Positions 1 to 9,740 are shown, counted from the first letter of the stretch. The stretch: DNA of 64,000 nt from UBA6197 sp047638075 (GCF_047638075.1 NZ_JBLJBV010000023.1:43340-107339); one strand, 5' to 3'. Notes: a model not told the origin generated them from the sequence alone. Translations and numbers: made by a program.

Positions 1-78
1 CTGGCTGGCTTGGCTTTTTTTGGTGAAAATACTCCGGGGGGGACCGAAGGGATGGGGGCAGCGCCCCCGAGCACGGCG

Positions 79-1188
79 TCAATCCTCGGCTTCGGGCAGT
101 CCTTCGCGCGACAACAGCACCGCTAACGGGCGCAGCGTTGGTGATTGCGCGCACACGATCATCACCGCCACCATGATCGGAACCGCCAGAAACATCCCCG
201 GCAAACCCCAAACCGCCCCCCAGAACGCCAAAGAAATAATGATCCCAAAGGATGATAGCCGCAGTGCCCGCCCCATGAGCATCGGATCTATGACATTCCC
301 GATAACGAACTGCAGCATCCCCACCACGACAAAGACGGCAAGCGTCGCCTGCTGGTCGCCAGTCTGTACATAGACCGCCAGCGCCGCGAGGCCCGTTGCA
401 ATGATCGACCCAAGGCTGGGAATGAAATTCAGCGTGAAGGTCATGATGGCCACCGGCAACGCCAAATCGAACCCCGCCAGTTTGAAGATGCCGTAAACCG
501 CCGCCCCCGTGGTTGCACTGACGACAGTCTTGACCAGTAGATAGTGATTGACCCGTCGCATGATTGATCCGATCACATCGCCCGCCCGTGCCGCGCGCGC
601 CGGGTTGCCGATCAGGTTTTCCAACTTTGCTGAAAACCACACCCTCTCGGCAAAGAGAAAACCGACAAACAGGATGATCAGCACGACAGCCGATAACAAA
701 TTCCCCGCCTGTCCAGCCAGCGCGCGCAGATAGCCCGGCACCTCGATTGTCCTCATTGAATTCAGCACCGCCGCCTCGACGTCGGCGCCCATCCAGCCGA
801 AAAGCTCGGCGATCGCACTCTGGGCCGGCTCGGCATAGCTGATCGCCATCGTGACAACCTCATTGGCCTGCGCCACCAGCACCGCAGTCAACGTCAGCAA
901 CCCCGACGCAATCAGCGCCAGCGCAACGATCGAGGCCAACCAGTTCGGCACCCGTATCGGCCCGATGTGCAAACGTGCAATCGCGTTGATCGCTTCGGAG
1001 GTCAGAGAGAAAAGGATGATGGCAATTGCCAACGAAATCAGAATAAAGCGCGCGGCCACCAACATGAACAGCACCAAGGCAAAGGCGATGATTCCCAAAA
1101 GAACCGTCTGCAATCTTGTGCTGTCACGTCGCTGCGTCTGATGTTCCATACCGTCGTGTTCTGCCCGCATCTCTTTGCCCGGTTGCAT
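79..1188 (-). CDS. AI-2E family transporter-like membrane protein
   Basis: A 369-residue polytopic inner-membrane protein of the AI-2E (UPF0118/PerM-like) family. Two hydrophobic helices lie near residues 28-55, another pair around 85-110, and a C-terminal half is rich in helices (about 150-175, 215-340), with the glycine- and proline-rich stretches usual for the family (for example FIPSLGS and GNVIDPML). Members have been tied to autoinducer-2 export or Na+/H+ antiport, so the substrate here is unknown. ATG at 1188 gives a polar N-terminus of about 25 residues; an internal ATG a few codons later is possible. It stands alone, convergent to nothing visible, upstream of tRNA-Ser on the other strand. 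The family call is firm, the function is not. Confidence 0.88.
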   Translation of the reverse strand: MQPGKEMRAEHDGMEHQTQRRDSTRLQTVLLGIIAFALVLFMLVAARFILISLAIAIILFSLTSEAINAIARLHIGPIRVPNWLASIVALALIASGLLTLTAVLVAQANEVVTMAISYAEPAQSAIAELFGWMGADVEAAVLNSMRTIEVPGYLRALAGQAGNLLSAVVLIILFVGFLFAERVWFSAKLENLIGNPARAARAGDVIGSIMRRVNHYLLVKTVVSATTGAAVYGIFKLAGFDLALPVAIMTFTLNFIPSLGSIIATGLAALAVYVQTGDQQATLAVFVVVGMLQFVIGNVIDPMLMGRALRLSSFGIIISLAFWGAVWGLPGMFLAVPIMVAVMIVCAQSPTLRPLAVLLSREGLPEAED

Positions 1189-1348
1189 CCGTGATCCGAA
1201 GTCTTGGCCTGCCGCCCCCGCACTGATGCCACATCAAGGGTAAGGCGGGCAACGCGACAACACAAGCCAGGCGTACCCGATCCAGAATAACGATTTCAGT
1301 CCACATCCTCTTGCAAGCACAACCGGTTTGCGGTTAAACCCCCGCCAC

Positions 1349-1438
1349 GGACAGGTGGCCGAGTGGTCGAAGGCGCACGCCTGGAAAGTGTGTAGGCGGG
1401 GAACCGTCTCGAGGGTTCGAATCCCTCTCTGTCCGCCA
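1349..1438 (+). tRNA. tRNA-Ser (anticodon GGA)
   Basis: A 90-nt class II tRNA with an encoded CCA end. The acceptor strand GGACAGG pairs with TCTGTCC, the anticodon loop is CTGGAAA, there is a long variable arm, and the T-loop is GGTTCGAATCC. It reads UCC/UCU serine codons. Remnants of restriction systems and mobile elements begin directly downstream, so its 3' end is a plausible integration site, although no second copy of the 3' end was found in the window. Confidence 0.97.
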
Positions 1439-1463
1439 ATTGCCCTCACGAAAGCATTCTCCC

Positions 1464-1486
1464 GATCCGGCTGCGGCCGGATTTTT
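1464..1486 (+). terminator. Rho-independent terminator after tRNA-Ser
   Basis: The stem ATCCGGC / GCCGGAT with a 4-nt loop (TGCG) is followed directly by TTTT, 25 bases beyond the CCA end of tRNA-Ser. Confidence 0.75.
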
Positions 1487-1499
1487 CCGTTGTTTTCGG

Positions 1500-1845
1500 G
1501 GGTTGTGTGAGAGGGGCTGAGCACTGGCATCCCGGCCATGAGGCCCGAAAGCGGTCTCTCATGGCCGATATTCTCCGGACCTCATGACTGCACAGATCTG
1601 GTGAATTTCCTGTAGTACACTGTTTTAGATATAGAAAATTTCGCCTTTGATATTGGGTTGGATCAGAGTCGCGTTTGCGTCTGCTGCGACTGGCTTCGGA
1701 AATTCTCAGGGCATGGCCTGCTCCAGCCTCTGGTTGCGACGCTCCAATCGGGCGCATCCTTGGCGAGTAACTCGGACAAGGCGGTACCGCGATGAGGCCT
1801 GCCGCTCTTGCAACGTCGCGTAAGACAAGCGGTAGCAATGACGGC
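1500..1845. other. Non-coding junction downstream of tRNA-Ser
   Basis: No convincing gene. It contains a 9-bp inverted repeat (GGCCATGAG / CTCATGGCC, near 1536-1568) and then AT-richer sequence up to the start of the methylase remnant. It is probably the edge of integrated DNA. Confidence 0.4.
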
Positions 1846-2490
1846 CCGATCTTTCGTCCGGTGGGCCGCCAGGGCAATAGGTTCCGCAACCAGAACACGG
1901 CGGCGCAACTGAAGGTGGCGATCCAGAACCTGTTCGACGAGGCCAAAAAGAAATGGCCCGGCGTCTTTCTTGACGATGAACGCATCCGCCTGTCTCCCGA
2001 CCACCTGCAAGTCTGCGTCGGCTCGCTGGAGGAATGGAAGCTGTTCAACTCCAACCTCGACGTGATCGACGACGCCTTTGAATACCTGGTCTCGAAATCG
2101 TCAAAGGGCGAAAAGGGCCAGTATTTCACCCCCCGGTGGGTGATCGACATGTGCGTCAAGATGATGAACCCGCAAGAGGGCGAGACGGTGATCGACACCG
2201 CTTGCGGCTCGGCAGGGTTCACCGTGCACAGCATGTTCCACGTCTGGCGGCAGATCATGCGGGCGATGGGCAAGGAAGAGAGCCACCTCTTCACCATGGA
2301 GGCCAAGCCGCCGCGCTGCATCGACTATGTGCGCGACAACGTCTTCGCCATCGACTTCGACGAGAAAAGCGTTCGCGTTTCGCGCTGCCTGAACCTGATC
2401 GCAGGGGATGGTGAAACCAACGTCCTGCACCTGAACACGCTCGACTGGACCAAGTGGGACGAGACGGTCAAACAAGACGACTGGCAGGAT
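1846..2490 (+). pseudogene. N-6 DNA methylase (HsdM-type) internal fragment
   Basis: The reading frame encodes an internal part of a type I-like restriction-modification methylase: a helical N-terminal region followed by GQYFTPRWVIDMCVKMM and the SAM-binding motif I (DTACGSAGF, near 2197-2223). The family's next landmark, the NPPF/NPPY catalytic motif, is missing because the frame departs from the family just after residues DDWQDT, around 2490. The 5' side is also cut: no start codon with a ribosome site precedes the first family-like residues. The open frame runs on to 2679, but the last 60 codons are low-complexity read-through of the neighbouring gene in another frame. A dead defence-gene fragment, seen directly; the type I assignment comes from family knowledge. 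Confidence 0.8.
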
Positions 2491-2491
2491 A

Positions 2492-3394
2492 CCGGACGAA
2501 TTCGCCTGCGTGGTTATGGAGGGCACTTTCCTTGGCATGGCTCTAACGACGGATACGGGGGTGCAACTGGCGGCCATCCGGCCCGAGGATTTGCCGCTGG
2601 CGGTCCCCGAACAGACCGAGCCCGAGCAGGTTGTGCCGCCCGACCCGAAACCGGCCGTCCCCGAAGCGGATGCAAGTAAGCTTGCCATCGTCGGCGTGAC
2701 ACTCGGGATGCCGCTGAACGACGCAATTGCCCGGGTTGTCACCAAGGGCAAGATTATCTACCGTGCCGATATCGAGCCCGAAACTCCCGAGAACGTCCAG
2801 CAACGTTATACGCTGGTCGCGCTGGACAACGGCGAGACCTTCGCGCTGCACGTTGCGGATCGGCCGGAAAAGCCGGTGATCGGCATCGCGCGCAATATTC
2901 CCGTGGCTAAGAATGTGCCCGTCGAGTCTATTCGCCAGGCTTTCTTCGGTACCTATGGCGAGCCGACAGCTACAGACGAGGATCTAGGCAATTTCAGCGC
3001 GAACTGGCGATGGGAGCTGGCCGGCAACCAGAATGATGATGGCGCGGCTTGTATCGATCTCATCGAGATGTATGGCGCGAATGCCGCCGGCAATCTCCTA
3101 TCCGAAGAAATGGACAGCTAGGCCGTCGCGCGCACGTTCAAAGATTCCGAGATGTATGCCAGCCAAGGAGCAGGCGGACGTTTTCGATTCTATACGCAAG
3201 ACAGGTGGCCGCGAGTCACATTTAATCGGAACGCCGACTTGGGTGGCTGCCGGCCGTTCCTGAATGTGTTTTTCCACCCATCGACTGGTGATTTTATGGT
3301 GTGGGTTCATCTTGTCGATCCGGCGGCTTTCGCTAATGAGCTGGCGAAAGTCCAAGCTAGGGTCAAACCGGCCACGTTCGATTCAGAGTTGTAA
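2492..3394 (+). pseudogene. Unknown protein, 5'-truncated and with an in-frame stop
   Basis: The frame opens inside a protein (IPDEFACVVMEG) directly at the broken end of the methylase fragment, so both partners were cut at this junction. It reads through a proline/glutamate-rich linker and a module with VGVTLGMPLNDAI, then meets TAG at 3119-3121. The same frame continues without a gap (AVARTFKDSEMYASQGAGG) to TAA at 3394 with ordinary protein composition, so the TAG looks like a nonsense mutation rather than a true end. I do not recognise the family. GTG at 2510 could start a shortened product, but no ribosome site supports it. Confidence 0.6.
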
Positions 3395-3697
3395 AAAGCT
3401 CGAACAATAGAATGCAGGGCGGTGCTTGCTCTCGCTGTGATCTGATGAACTTGAGCTGAAAGTTGTCGGGGGCGGGAAAAGTCATTTCATTTGGATTCCA
3501 GACCACCTATACGCGGGCAAAATTACCTTGCATGATAGATGGGCCACTGATTTGTTTGATCTCTGGCCAGTAGCGGCATCTGCTGCGGGATCGTTCTTGG
3601 GCGTGAGAGTAGAGATTGCCATGTACTAGCTGAATAAAGGTCAACGGAACCTATTGCTACATTTGCACGTTACACTGCGTGTTGGAAGATCGGGCCC
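3395..3697. other. Intergenic region before the REC gene
   Basis: About 300 bases without a supportable gene. It must hold the promoter of the REC-domain gene at 3698. I see no clear palindrome or terminator. Confidence 0.4.
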
Positions 3698-4684
3698 ATG
3701 AAGATCCTAGCTGTCGACGATGACACTTTCATTCTTGAGTTGATACCGATGATATCGGCGAAAGTCGGGTTTCCGGACGTCACTGCCGTAAGTTCTGCAC
3801 AACTGGCGTTGGATGAATTGAAAAGCTCTGATGTGGCTTTCGACTGCCTCTTGGTTGACATTCAGATGCCAGGAATGGACGGTATTGAACTTTGTCGCCA
3901 CGTCCGCGCGTTATCAGCTTATCGCAAGACACCGATCATCATGCTGACCGCGATGACCGAAAAGGATTATATCGACCGTGCGTTCAAGGCGGGCGCAACC
4001 GATTACGCCTCTAAACCTTTCGACATGGTCGAACTGGGCGCGCGCCTTCGGATGGCGCAGCAGCTGGTCCATGCGCGACGGGATGCGGCAGTGACGGGCG
4101 GTGCGGGCAAAGAACTTTCTGGGCCCGCTAACCCCGGCCAAGAATCCGGTCAGTCTGATGACGTGCGGATCGATGGAATAAAGAACATCATCGATTATAC
4201 GGCCTTGGGAAACTATTTGATGCAACTGTCCCGCGCCGGGTTGGCAGGGTCGCAGGTCATCGCGGTCAAGATAGACCAGATCGAAGCGATCGGCGCACGG
4301 GCGTCAGCTGAAGAATTTGTTTACGCGCTCACCGAAGTGGCCGACGCTATTAGCGATGTCCTCCGGTCCAGCGGCTACATGATGGCTTATGCAGGAAACG
4401 GGGCGTTCGTGGTTATTTCTGGCAAACCAAGCGTTGATCCGTCAATTGGGCTGGAAATCGAGATTCAAAACCTGCTCGATGAAAAAGGCTCTGAATACGA
4501 TAATGGCGATCCGCTTGATATAGAGGTTTCCGTCGGAAACCCGATAAGACCCAATTCCAGCGAGACACAGGGTGACCGCCAAACCTTCGAGCGAGCCATC
4601 GCGCGTGCGGAGACGCGAGCGATCAAGAAGCAAAGCGAGCCGCGGCCGGTAAGTTTTCGTTTTGACAGCGGTGAGGGAAGGTGA
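3698..4684 (+). CDS. Response regulator: REC plus degenerate GGDEF-like domain
   Basis: 328 residues. Residues 1-120 are a receiver domain with the acidic pocket (VDDD near 6-9), phospho-acceptor Asp54 (LLVDIQMPG), Thr/Ala switch (LTAMTE) and Lys106 (SKPFD). A linker (130-155) leads to a domain of about 160 residues whose central motif is AGNGAF (232-237), in the context AYAGNGAFVVI where a diguanylate cyclase would have RxGGDEFxxx. I infer a GGDEF fold without the catalytic residues, so a signalling or protein-binding output rather than c-di-GMP synthesis. It is a full-length paralogue of the protein at 10042. It is convergent with the PAS kinase at 4968, a probable partner. Confidence 0.85.
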   Translation: MKILAVDDDTFILELIPMISAKVGFPDVTAVSSAQLALDELKSSDVAFDCLLVDIQMPGMDGIELCRHVRALSAYRKTPIIMLTAMTEKDYIDRAFKAGATDYASKPFDMVELGARLRMAQQLVHARRDAAVTGGAGKELSGPANPGQESGQSDDVRIDGIKNIIDYTALGNYLMQLSRAGLAGSQVIAVKIDQIEAIGARASAEEFVYALTEVADAISDVLRSSGYMMAYAGNGAFVVISGKPSVDPSIGLEIEIQNLLDEKGSEYDNGDPLDIEVSVGNPIRPNSSETQGDRQTFERAIARAETRAIKKQSEPRPVSFRFDSGEGR

Positions 4685-4734
4685 CCCGCCCTTTTCCCTA
4701 ATCTCCCGCATTTCCCTACCCCTTTGAGCAGTGG

Positions 4735-4848
4735 TTAGCTGTCACATCCCAGAAGGTAGTAGGGCTGTTTCTTGAACAACTCCGGCTTGAGTTTGTGCCA
4801 ACCTTTCATCGCTTGCAAGGGTGTGTTGCTGCCTTCGGCGTCGTCGTC
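4735..4848 (-). pseudogene. Transposase C-terminal remnant (IS481-like)
   Basis: Read on the minus strand, a 38-codon stretch ends at TAA (4735-4737) with NTPLQAMKGWHKLKPELF and YYLLGCDS, the usual tail of IS481-type integrase-core transposases. Nothing upstream matches, so only the last part of the gene is left between the two convergent signalling genes. Confidence 0.55.
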
Positions 4849-4967
4849 GCCTGCTTGTGAAGATGGATCAGCATAGTCGTATCCCCTCCCGAATGTCCCT
4901 CAGAACTGATCGTGCCATGAAAAAAGCGGATCGCCGAGGGTCTATGTGATCATCCGGGATGGAACAG

Positions 4968-6806
4968 TTAGGCAGCCCGATCCTTCTGTGGTGTGTCAAT
5001 CGGAACGGTAAACCAGAACGTTGTTTTATCGCCCGGAGCACTGTCAAAACCGATCTTGCCACCCGACTGTTCCACGATTTGCTTGGTGATGCTAAGGCCA
5101 AGACCGGTTCCCCCCCGACTACGGGTCGCGGTGGGGGCGGCTTGAGAGAACGGCTGGAAAACTTTCCCGCGAAAAGAGTCCGGTATCCCGCCACCCTGAT
5201 TGCTCACAGAGATCCGGACTGCGTTCTTTTGCTTTTCGGCAACGATGTCTATTGTGCTGCCTTCGTCGGCAAATTTTGCGGCGTTGGACAGCAGATTGGC
5301 CATCACTTGTTGAAATCGCTTCGGATCGACCGTTCCGCTCAGATCCCGGTCCTGAACGTCAGCTTTAAAGTGAACGCCGAAGTTGTCTGCGAACGCCAAA
5401 TTGGTCAAAATCGCCTGTTCGATCAACGCCGCGATGGGCTGTTGCGATGGCGCAAGCCGCATCTGCCGGGCTGAAAACTTCTCAAAATCCAGAATGTCAT
5501 TAATGAGGGCGCTAAGGCGCTCTCCATTCTGCTGGGCGATGAAAATCAATCGCTGCGCCTCGTCGGACAGGGACTGGGTGTCCATTGACGACAGAAGCGA
5601 TAGCGACCCGAGTATCGATGTCAACGGTGTTCGTAATTCGTGGCTGACGGTTGCGACGAACTCCCCCTTCAGTTCGTCCAGGCGCCGTTGTTCTGTAATA
5701 TCGACAATCTGCGCTATGAAGTGGCCTTGATTACTCTCAGCGTCTTTTACCATACCAACGGTGAGCAGCCCCCACATGACGGCGCCATTTCCCCGGACAT
5801 AACGTTTCTCCATCTGATAGGATGGGATATGGCCGCTGGCCAATTGACCAAATTGCTCCAGATCCGCATCCAGATCCTCCGGGTAAGTTACCGATTGAAA
5901 ATTGGTCGCCAGTAACGCTCCTTCCGAGTATCCGAGCAGATCGCACAGCGCCGCGTTTACCCGCTGCCAAGATCCGTCCAGACTGAGGATCGCCTTTCCT
6001 ATCGGCGCATTCTCGAAGGCGGACCGGAACTGATCCATACTCATACGAAGCGCGTTCTCGACCGTTTTGTGGTCGGAAATGTCGGTCAGTGAACCGATCA
6101 AGCGGATCACATTTCCGGCCGTATCTTTTTTGGCGATGGCCAGATCCGTGCGCATCCAGTGCCACCGCGATTTATTGCGGGACTGTAAACGGTATTCACA
6201 ACTGGCACGTTCGCTGAGACCTTCCACGCAAAGCCGGAGCGGTTCAAGCGCCGCGCCCAAGTCGTCGGGATGCACGCGTGTGCGCCATTCCAACGCAATA
6301 TCCACGTTATCCGATGACGCCAGCCCCAGCAAGTCGCGCCAAATCTCGGAAACTGTCATCGTATCGGTAATGGTATCATATTCGAAGACACCAATTCTGG
6401 CGCCTTTTATCGCATTATGCGCAAGCTTCAGTTCTTTTTTTGTGATCTGGTCGGCAGCCAGTTCAGCGGAAATGTCGCGCAGGACCAGCGCATGTTGCAG
6501 GCCCTGTTCTCGGTCGGTCCAGGCTGTGATGTGGACCCCGAGCACAACCGGACTGCCGCTTTTGCTGCGGCCAATCATTCCCTTCACGATGGCATCGATC
6601 GCGGGAGGTTCGATAAACGCGTTCAACTCTGCCAATGTCTCGATCGGCAAGACGTCAGAAACAGGCCGTCCGGTCAATTCCTCGCTGCCATAGCCAAACA
6701 GGTCGCCGGTCGCGCCATTGCAATGTGAGATTTGGCCTTCTGATCCGACAATCATCAGCGGGACCTGCATGTTCTTGAATGCATATATGATTGGCGAATC
6801 GTTCAT
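4968..6806 (-). CDS. PAS-domain hybrid-less sensor histidine kinase
   Basis: 612 residues, no membrane helices, so cytoplasmic. Three PAS/PAC modules lie at about 10-115, 130-245 and 255-372. They are followed by a HisKA domain with the phospho-acceptor His389 (VSHELRTPLTS) and a HATPase domain with N-box (NLLSNAAKF, about 504-512), G1 (NQGGGIP) and G2 (GGTGLGLSI). No receiver domain is attached, so a separate REC protein is needed; the nearest is at 3698. The start at 6806 gives MNDSPIIYAF directly before PAS1. Codons 1-169 lie in a 2-kb block that is repeated at 16086-18138, where the kinase is cut off. Confidence 0.93.
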   Translation of the reverse strand: MNDSPIIYAFKNMQVPLMIVGSEGQISHCNGATGDLFGYGSEELTGRPVSDVLPIETLAELNAFIEPPAIDAIVKGMIGRSKSGSPVVLGVHITAWTDREQGLQHALVLRDISAELAADQITKKELKLAHNAIKGARIGVFEYDTITDTMTVSEIWRDLLGLASSDNVDIALEWRTRVHPDDLGAALEPLRLCVEGLSERASCEYRLQSRNKSRWHWMRTDLAIAKKDTAGNVIRLIGSLTDISDHKTVENALRMSMDQFRSAFENAPIGKAILSLDGSWQRVNAALCDLLGYSEGALLATNFQSVTYPEDLDADLEQFGQLASGHIPSYQMEKRYVRGNGAVMWGLLTVGMVKDAESNQGHFIAQIVDITEQRRLDELKGEFVATVSHELRTPLTSILGSLSLLSSMDTQSLSDEAQRLIFIAQQNGERLSALINDILDFEKFSARQMRLAPSQQPIAALIEQAILTNLAFADNFGVHFKADVQDRDLSGTVDPKRFQQVMANLLSNAAKFADEGSTIDIVAEKQKNAVRISVSNQGGGIPDSFRGKVFQPFSQAAPTATRSRGGTGLGLSITKQIVEQSGGKIGFDSAPGDKTTFWFTVPIDTPQKDRAA

Positions 6807-7355
6807 CGTAATTTTCTCCGTAAATGCCTTCGAGCGTTACAACCCAAAGCTGCATGCAGTGGCGTCGAGCAAATTTTGGGTTGCGTCTCGGCCCTGGACG
6901 AAGCTCTCCGCTGTCGCGCGCCGAGCATAGGGATTTGGACCCGATCAGCATGAGAGGTCAAGGATGATCGGGCAATGGACTGAGCCACGACTTCCGGCCA
7001 TCCGCTTTTCTCATTGTCGCCCTCTTGCCGGAGATCCGAAGGGGCGCGGGCGAGCGTGCCAACTGCCCGTGCAAACCCCATAGGCGGGGCAGCTGATCGG
7101 ATCGAATCAAAAAGGTGCCTTGCTGCACTTCGGCTACACTCACGATTCTCGACTGCCAAGACGCTGATCGCCACGGCCATTGCGGTTCTTGCGCGGCCGC
7201 TGGGGACCCCGCCGGGGGAAACGACTTTGCCGGCTGGCGCGGTCTTGTTCCCCGGAATGCTTTCGACGGGCGGCAGCCTATGCCTCAGCGCGTTGACAAA
7301 AATGCGTAAGCGCTCCCTGCGGCGTCTGCTGTTCTTTGGTGCTGACGCGTCATCA
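6807..7355. other. Intergenic region upstream of the PAS kinase
   Basis: About 550 bases. Several open frames cross it (the longest, 6803-7471 on the minus strand, is arginine/serine-rich and lacks a ribosome site), but none has protein-like composition. Presumably it holds the kinase promoter. It is duplicated at 16593-17141. Confidence 0.4.
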
Positions 7356-7637
7356 TCATGTGCGATGTCCAGGTAGCCGCTCGACCGGGCATCTGGCTGG
7401 CCGGGGTGAACAATTATCATTTCCTGTCCGACGCGGGCGCCTCTGGCTTGACCTTTCGGATCTAGCGTCACTCAACCTTGGTCTCAGCGCGACCCACAGA
7501 ATGAGAAGAAATGCGCATAGCGTGCCGACTCCCGTATAAACCAGAAATGCCAGCCAAATCGGATAGCCCGCAATCAACACGCCGGCGGCGAATGTCAATC
7601 CGAAAAATACCGCACTCAGCACTATGCCCAGAATCAT
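7356..7637 (-). CDS. Small membrane protein of unknown function
   Basis: 93 residues. The first 50 form two hydrophobic helices (MILGIVLSAVFFGLTFAAGVL and a second around 28-49), followed by a basic, hydrophilic tail. The ATG at 7637 is preceded by a good ribosome site (AGGACGAG, 2 nt before the start region), which supports translation. The tail is low-complexity and may be read-through of a shorter gene. No family is recognised. An identical copy is at 17142-17423. Confidence 0.5.
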   Translation of the reverse strand: MILGIVLSAVFFGLTFAAGVLIAGYPIWLAFLVYTGVGTLCAFLLILWVALRPRLSDARSERSSQRRPRRTGNDNCSPRPARCPVERLPGHRT

Positions 7638-7790
7638 ATCTCGTCCTACGTCCCCAAGCGCTCAAAAATACTGCCTACGGCGGTTCTATGTCAGTATTCA
7701 AGATCGCTGAGGTTGTAAATCCTTATTTGATGTGACGGGTGAACCGGTGGGTGCAAGACGCGATAGGCGCCTGGTCTTCTAGATGGTTGA

Positions 7791-8084
7791 TCAATGTTTC
7801 CAATTCCCCATTCCGGCCCAAAAGCGCTCTAGCGCAATTTTTATTTGGCTGCAGTCGGGCTCGGGACCGTCGAGCCTGCAGATCGACACGATCGCACCGT
7901 GAATCGCAGCTTGGCCGCCAATCAAGGCAATGTGCATTCCCGATTTGTGCAGTCGAAGATAATCTTGGTCTCGTGACAGATCCTGATCCGATCGCTCCAA
8001 CCCCTTTTCACGGAGACGAGCGAAAGCAATATCAGCGTCGAGTAACGCCCCAAAAATCTGATCGTATGCTGCGCTGACATTCAT
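7791..8084 (-). CDS. Small hypothetical protein
   Basis: 97 residues with even composition and an acidic helical N-terminus (MNVSAAYDQIFGALLDADIA), then LHKSGMHIALIGGQAAIHGAI, a plausible beta-alpha turn. The ribosome site is weak. No family recognised. The identical second copy lies at 17577-17870. Protein-like composition is the main support. Confidence 0.45.
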   Translation of the reverse strand: MNVSAAYDQIFGALLDADIAFARLREKGLERSDQDLSRDQDYLRLHKSGMHIALIGGQAAIHGAIVSICRLDGPEPDCSQIKIALERFWAGMGNWKH

Positions 8085-8347
8085 TGCCTAGGCTTTCTTC
8101 TCTGTGATGCAGGATCGGATCTATGCCACTGGGTTGGCACGTTTCAGGCCGGATTGTGGTCGGAACAAGATGCGGAAAATTCAATCTGCTGCAGAGCGAA
8201 GTTTTGAGACCCGTGGCGAGTATTTTCCGACTCGTGCGATGCTGCGACGGTAGGAGGGTAGTAGCCGTTTTGTGCTTAATTCAGTGGCTGGAGAGTGCTT
8301 CATTCCGGCAGAATGGAAGGAAGCACCGTGGGATAAATTCGTCATGG

Positions 8348-9740
8348 GGTCGTGTCGCGAGATTGGTGGAATTTGAAGGTAGCGTAATCTTCGGGTGAAC
8401 CAAAACCCACCCAACCGGCGGCTGGTACCGCCACAGGAGATCACGCCATGACTCAGATTACAGACACCAGCGCGCTTTCGCTATTGGCTTCTGACGCAGG
8501 CTTCGACCTGATCGAGGATTGGATTCGCGCAAACGTTCGCGGCATGATCGAGGCTGTTTTCAACGAAGAGCTGGACGGCTTTCTCGGTCGCTTGCACTAT
8601 GGCCGGGAGGCCGGACCGGTGAAGGGGTATCGCCACGGCGGTCGGGATCGCCAGATCACGGGAACATTCGGCACCGAGACGATCAGCGTTCCGCGCGCCC
8701 GGACCGAAGACGACAAGGGCAAGATTGGTGAGTGGAGATCACAGGCCTCGCCGCGCTATCAGCGGCTGACAAAGACGGCCGAGGCGCTGATCGCGTCCGT
8801 CTATCTCTCGGGCACGAACACGCAGCGCGTGAAGCGGGCGCTGTTTGCCCTGTTCAAGGGGGCGGTGAGTAAGGACGTGGTCAGCCGGGCGTGGCGCAAG
8901 GTGAAGGTGGATTGGGAAGCATGGTGCGCCCGCAGCCTGGCTGACGAGGACATCGTGCGCTTGATCCTCGACGGCACCGTGATCAAGACACGGATCGACG
9001 GAAAGGCGACGAACATCTCGGTGCCGGCGGCCAGTGGCAAACGTCGGGATGGGCAGAAGGTCTTGCTTTCCATCAGAAACATGGGTGGCGAGCGCACGGC
9101 AGCCTGGCGCCAGTTTCTCGAAGACCGCGATGCGCGCGGCCTTGAGCGGCCGGAATTTGTCATCGTTGACGGCGCGCCCGGGCTGGAGGCGGCGCTCGTC
9201 GCGATCTGGGGCGACGAGTTGCCGATCCAGCGCTGCACCGTTCATAAGCACCGCACTCTGCTGGCCCATGCGCCGAAACATATGCTCGACGAGCTGGGAA
9301 ACGATTATCGCGACATGATTTGCGCCGAAACGGCCGCTGAGGTCGAAAAACGTCGGAAAGCCTTCCTGCGCAAATGGTGTCTGAAATGCCGCGCGGTTGC
9401 GGACAGCTTGGAGGAGGCCGGGGACCGGCTATTTACCTTCACCCAGCTGGACCCATCGCAGTGCAAATCGGCACGGACGACGAACGCCATTGAGCGGCTG
9501 AACGAGGAATTCCGCCGCCGCATCAAGATCCAGACCGTGCTGCCCTGCACCGAAACCGTGCCGATGCTCCTTTGGGCGCTGATGGCATCAGGCCAGATCC
9601 ACATGCGAAAGGTCGACGGCAGGGAAACCTTGGCTCAGCCCGTCGCTCCAATCAGCCTTGACCTCGCGGCCTGATCTGGCCCAAAGCCCCAGGCTCGGAG
9701 AACGCCGCCAGAGAATTTCCACCAGATTCGAGACACGAAC
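8348..9740 (+). mobile_element. IS256-family insertion sequence, complete
   Basis: A 1393-bp element. The terminal inverted repeats are imperfect over about 27 bp: the left end starts GGTCGTGTCGCGAG and the right end, read inward, GTTCGTGTCTCGAA; both share TGGTGGAA. It is flanked by the 8-bp direct repeat CGTCATGG at 8340-8347 and 9741-9748, the duplication length usual for this family. One intact transposase fills it. An element with intact ends, gene and target duplication is probably recent and active. Confidence 0.9.
8448..9674 (+). CDS. IS256-family transposase
   Basis: 408 residues, the normal full length for mutator-type (IS256) transposases. The catalytic acidic residues are visible: Asp in LILDGTVIK, Asp in VIVDGAPGLEAA and Glu in NAIERLNEEFRRRIK, with the family's QRCTVHKHRTLL between the second and third. 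The start is ATG in ATCACGCCATGACTC, about 100 bp inside the left end. It is transcribed toward the second signalling operon and could supply read-through transcription into it. Confidence 0.96.
   Translation: MTQITDTSALSLLASDAGFDLIEDWIRANVRGMIEAVFNEELDGFLGRLHYGREAGPVKGYRHGGRDRQITGTFGTETISVPRARTEDDKGKIGEWRSQASPRYQRLTKTAEALIASVYLSGTNTQRVKRALFALFKGAVSKDVVSRAWRKVKVDWEAWCARSLADEDIVRLILDGTVIKTRIDGKATNISVPAASGKRRDGQKVLLSIRNMGGERTAAWRQFLEDRDARGLERPEFVIVDGAPGLEAALVAIWGDELPIQRCTVHKHRTLLAHAPKHMLDELGNDYRDMICAETAAEVEKRRKAFLRKWCLKCRAVADSLEEAGDRLFTFTQLDPSQCKSARTTNAIERLNEEFRRRIKIQTVLPCTETVPMLLWALMASGQIHMRKVDGRETLAQPVAPISLDLAA

Larger units (their letters stand above)
6300..8352. repeat. 2.05-kb direct duplication, copy A
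   Basis: This block recurs at 16086-18138 with a constant offset of 9786 bases. Every stretch I compared is identical. It carries the first 169 codons of the PAS kinase, the kinase promoter region and two small minus-strand genes. The last five bases overlap the left tip of the IS256-family element. Confidence 0.9.

Noticed and set aside
1411..1438. Attachment-site duplication of the tRNA-Ser 3' end
   Set aside because: I looked for a second copy of GGTTCGAATCCCTCTCTGTC in the window and found none. It could lie outside.
6803..7471. 222-residue frame upstream of the PAS kinase
   Set aside because: Arginine/serine-rich composition, no ribosome site, and overlap with a better-supported small membrane protein.
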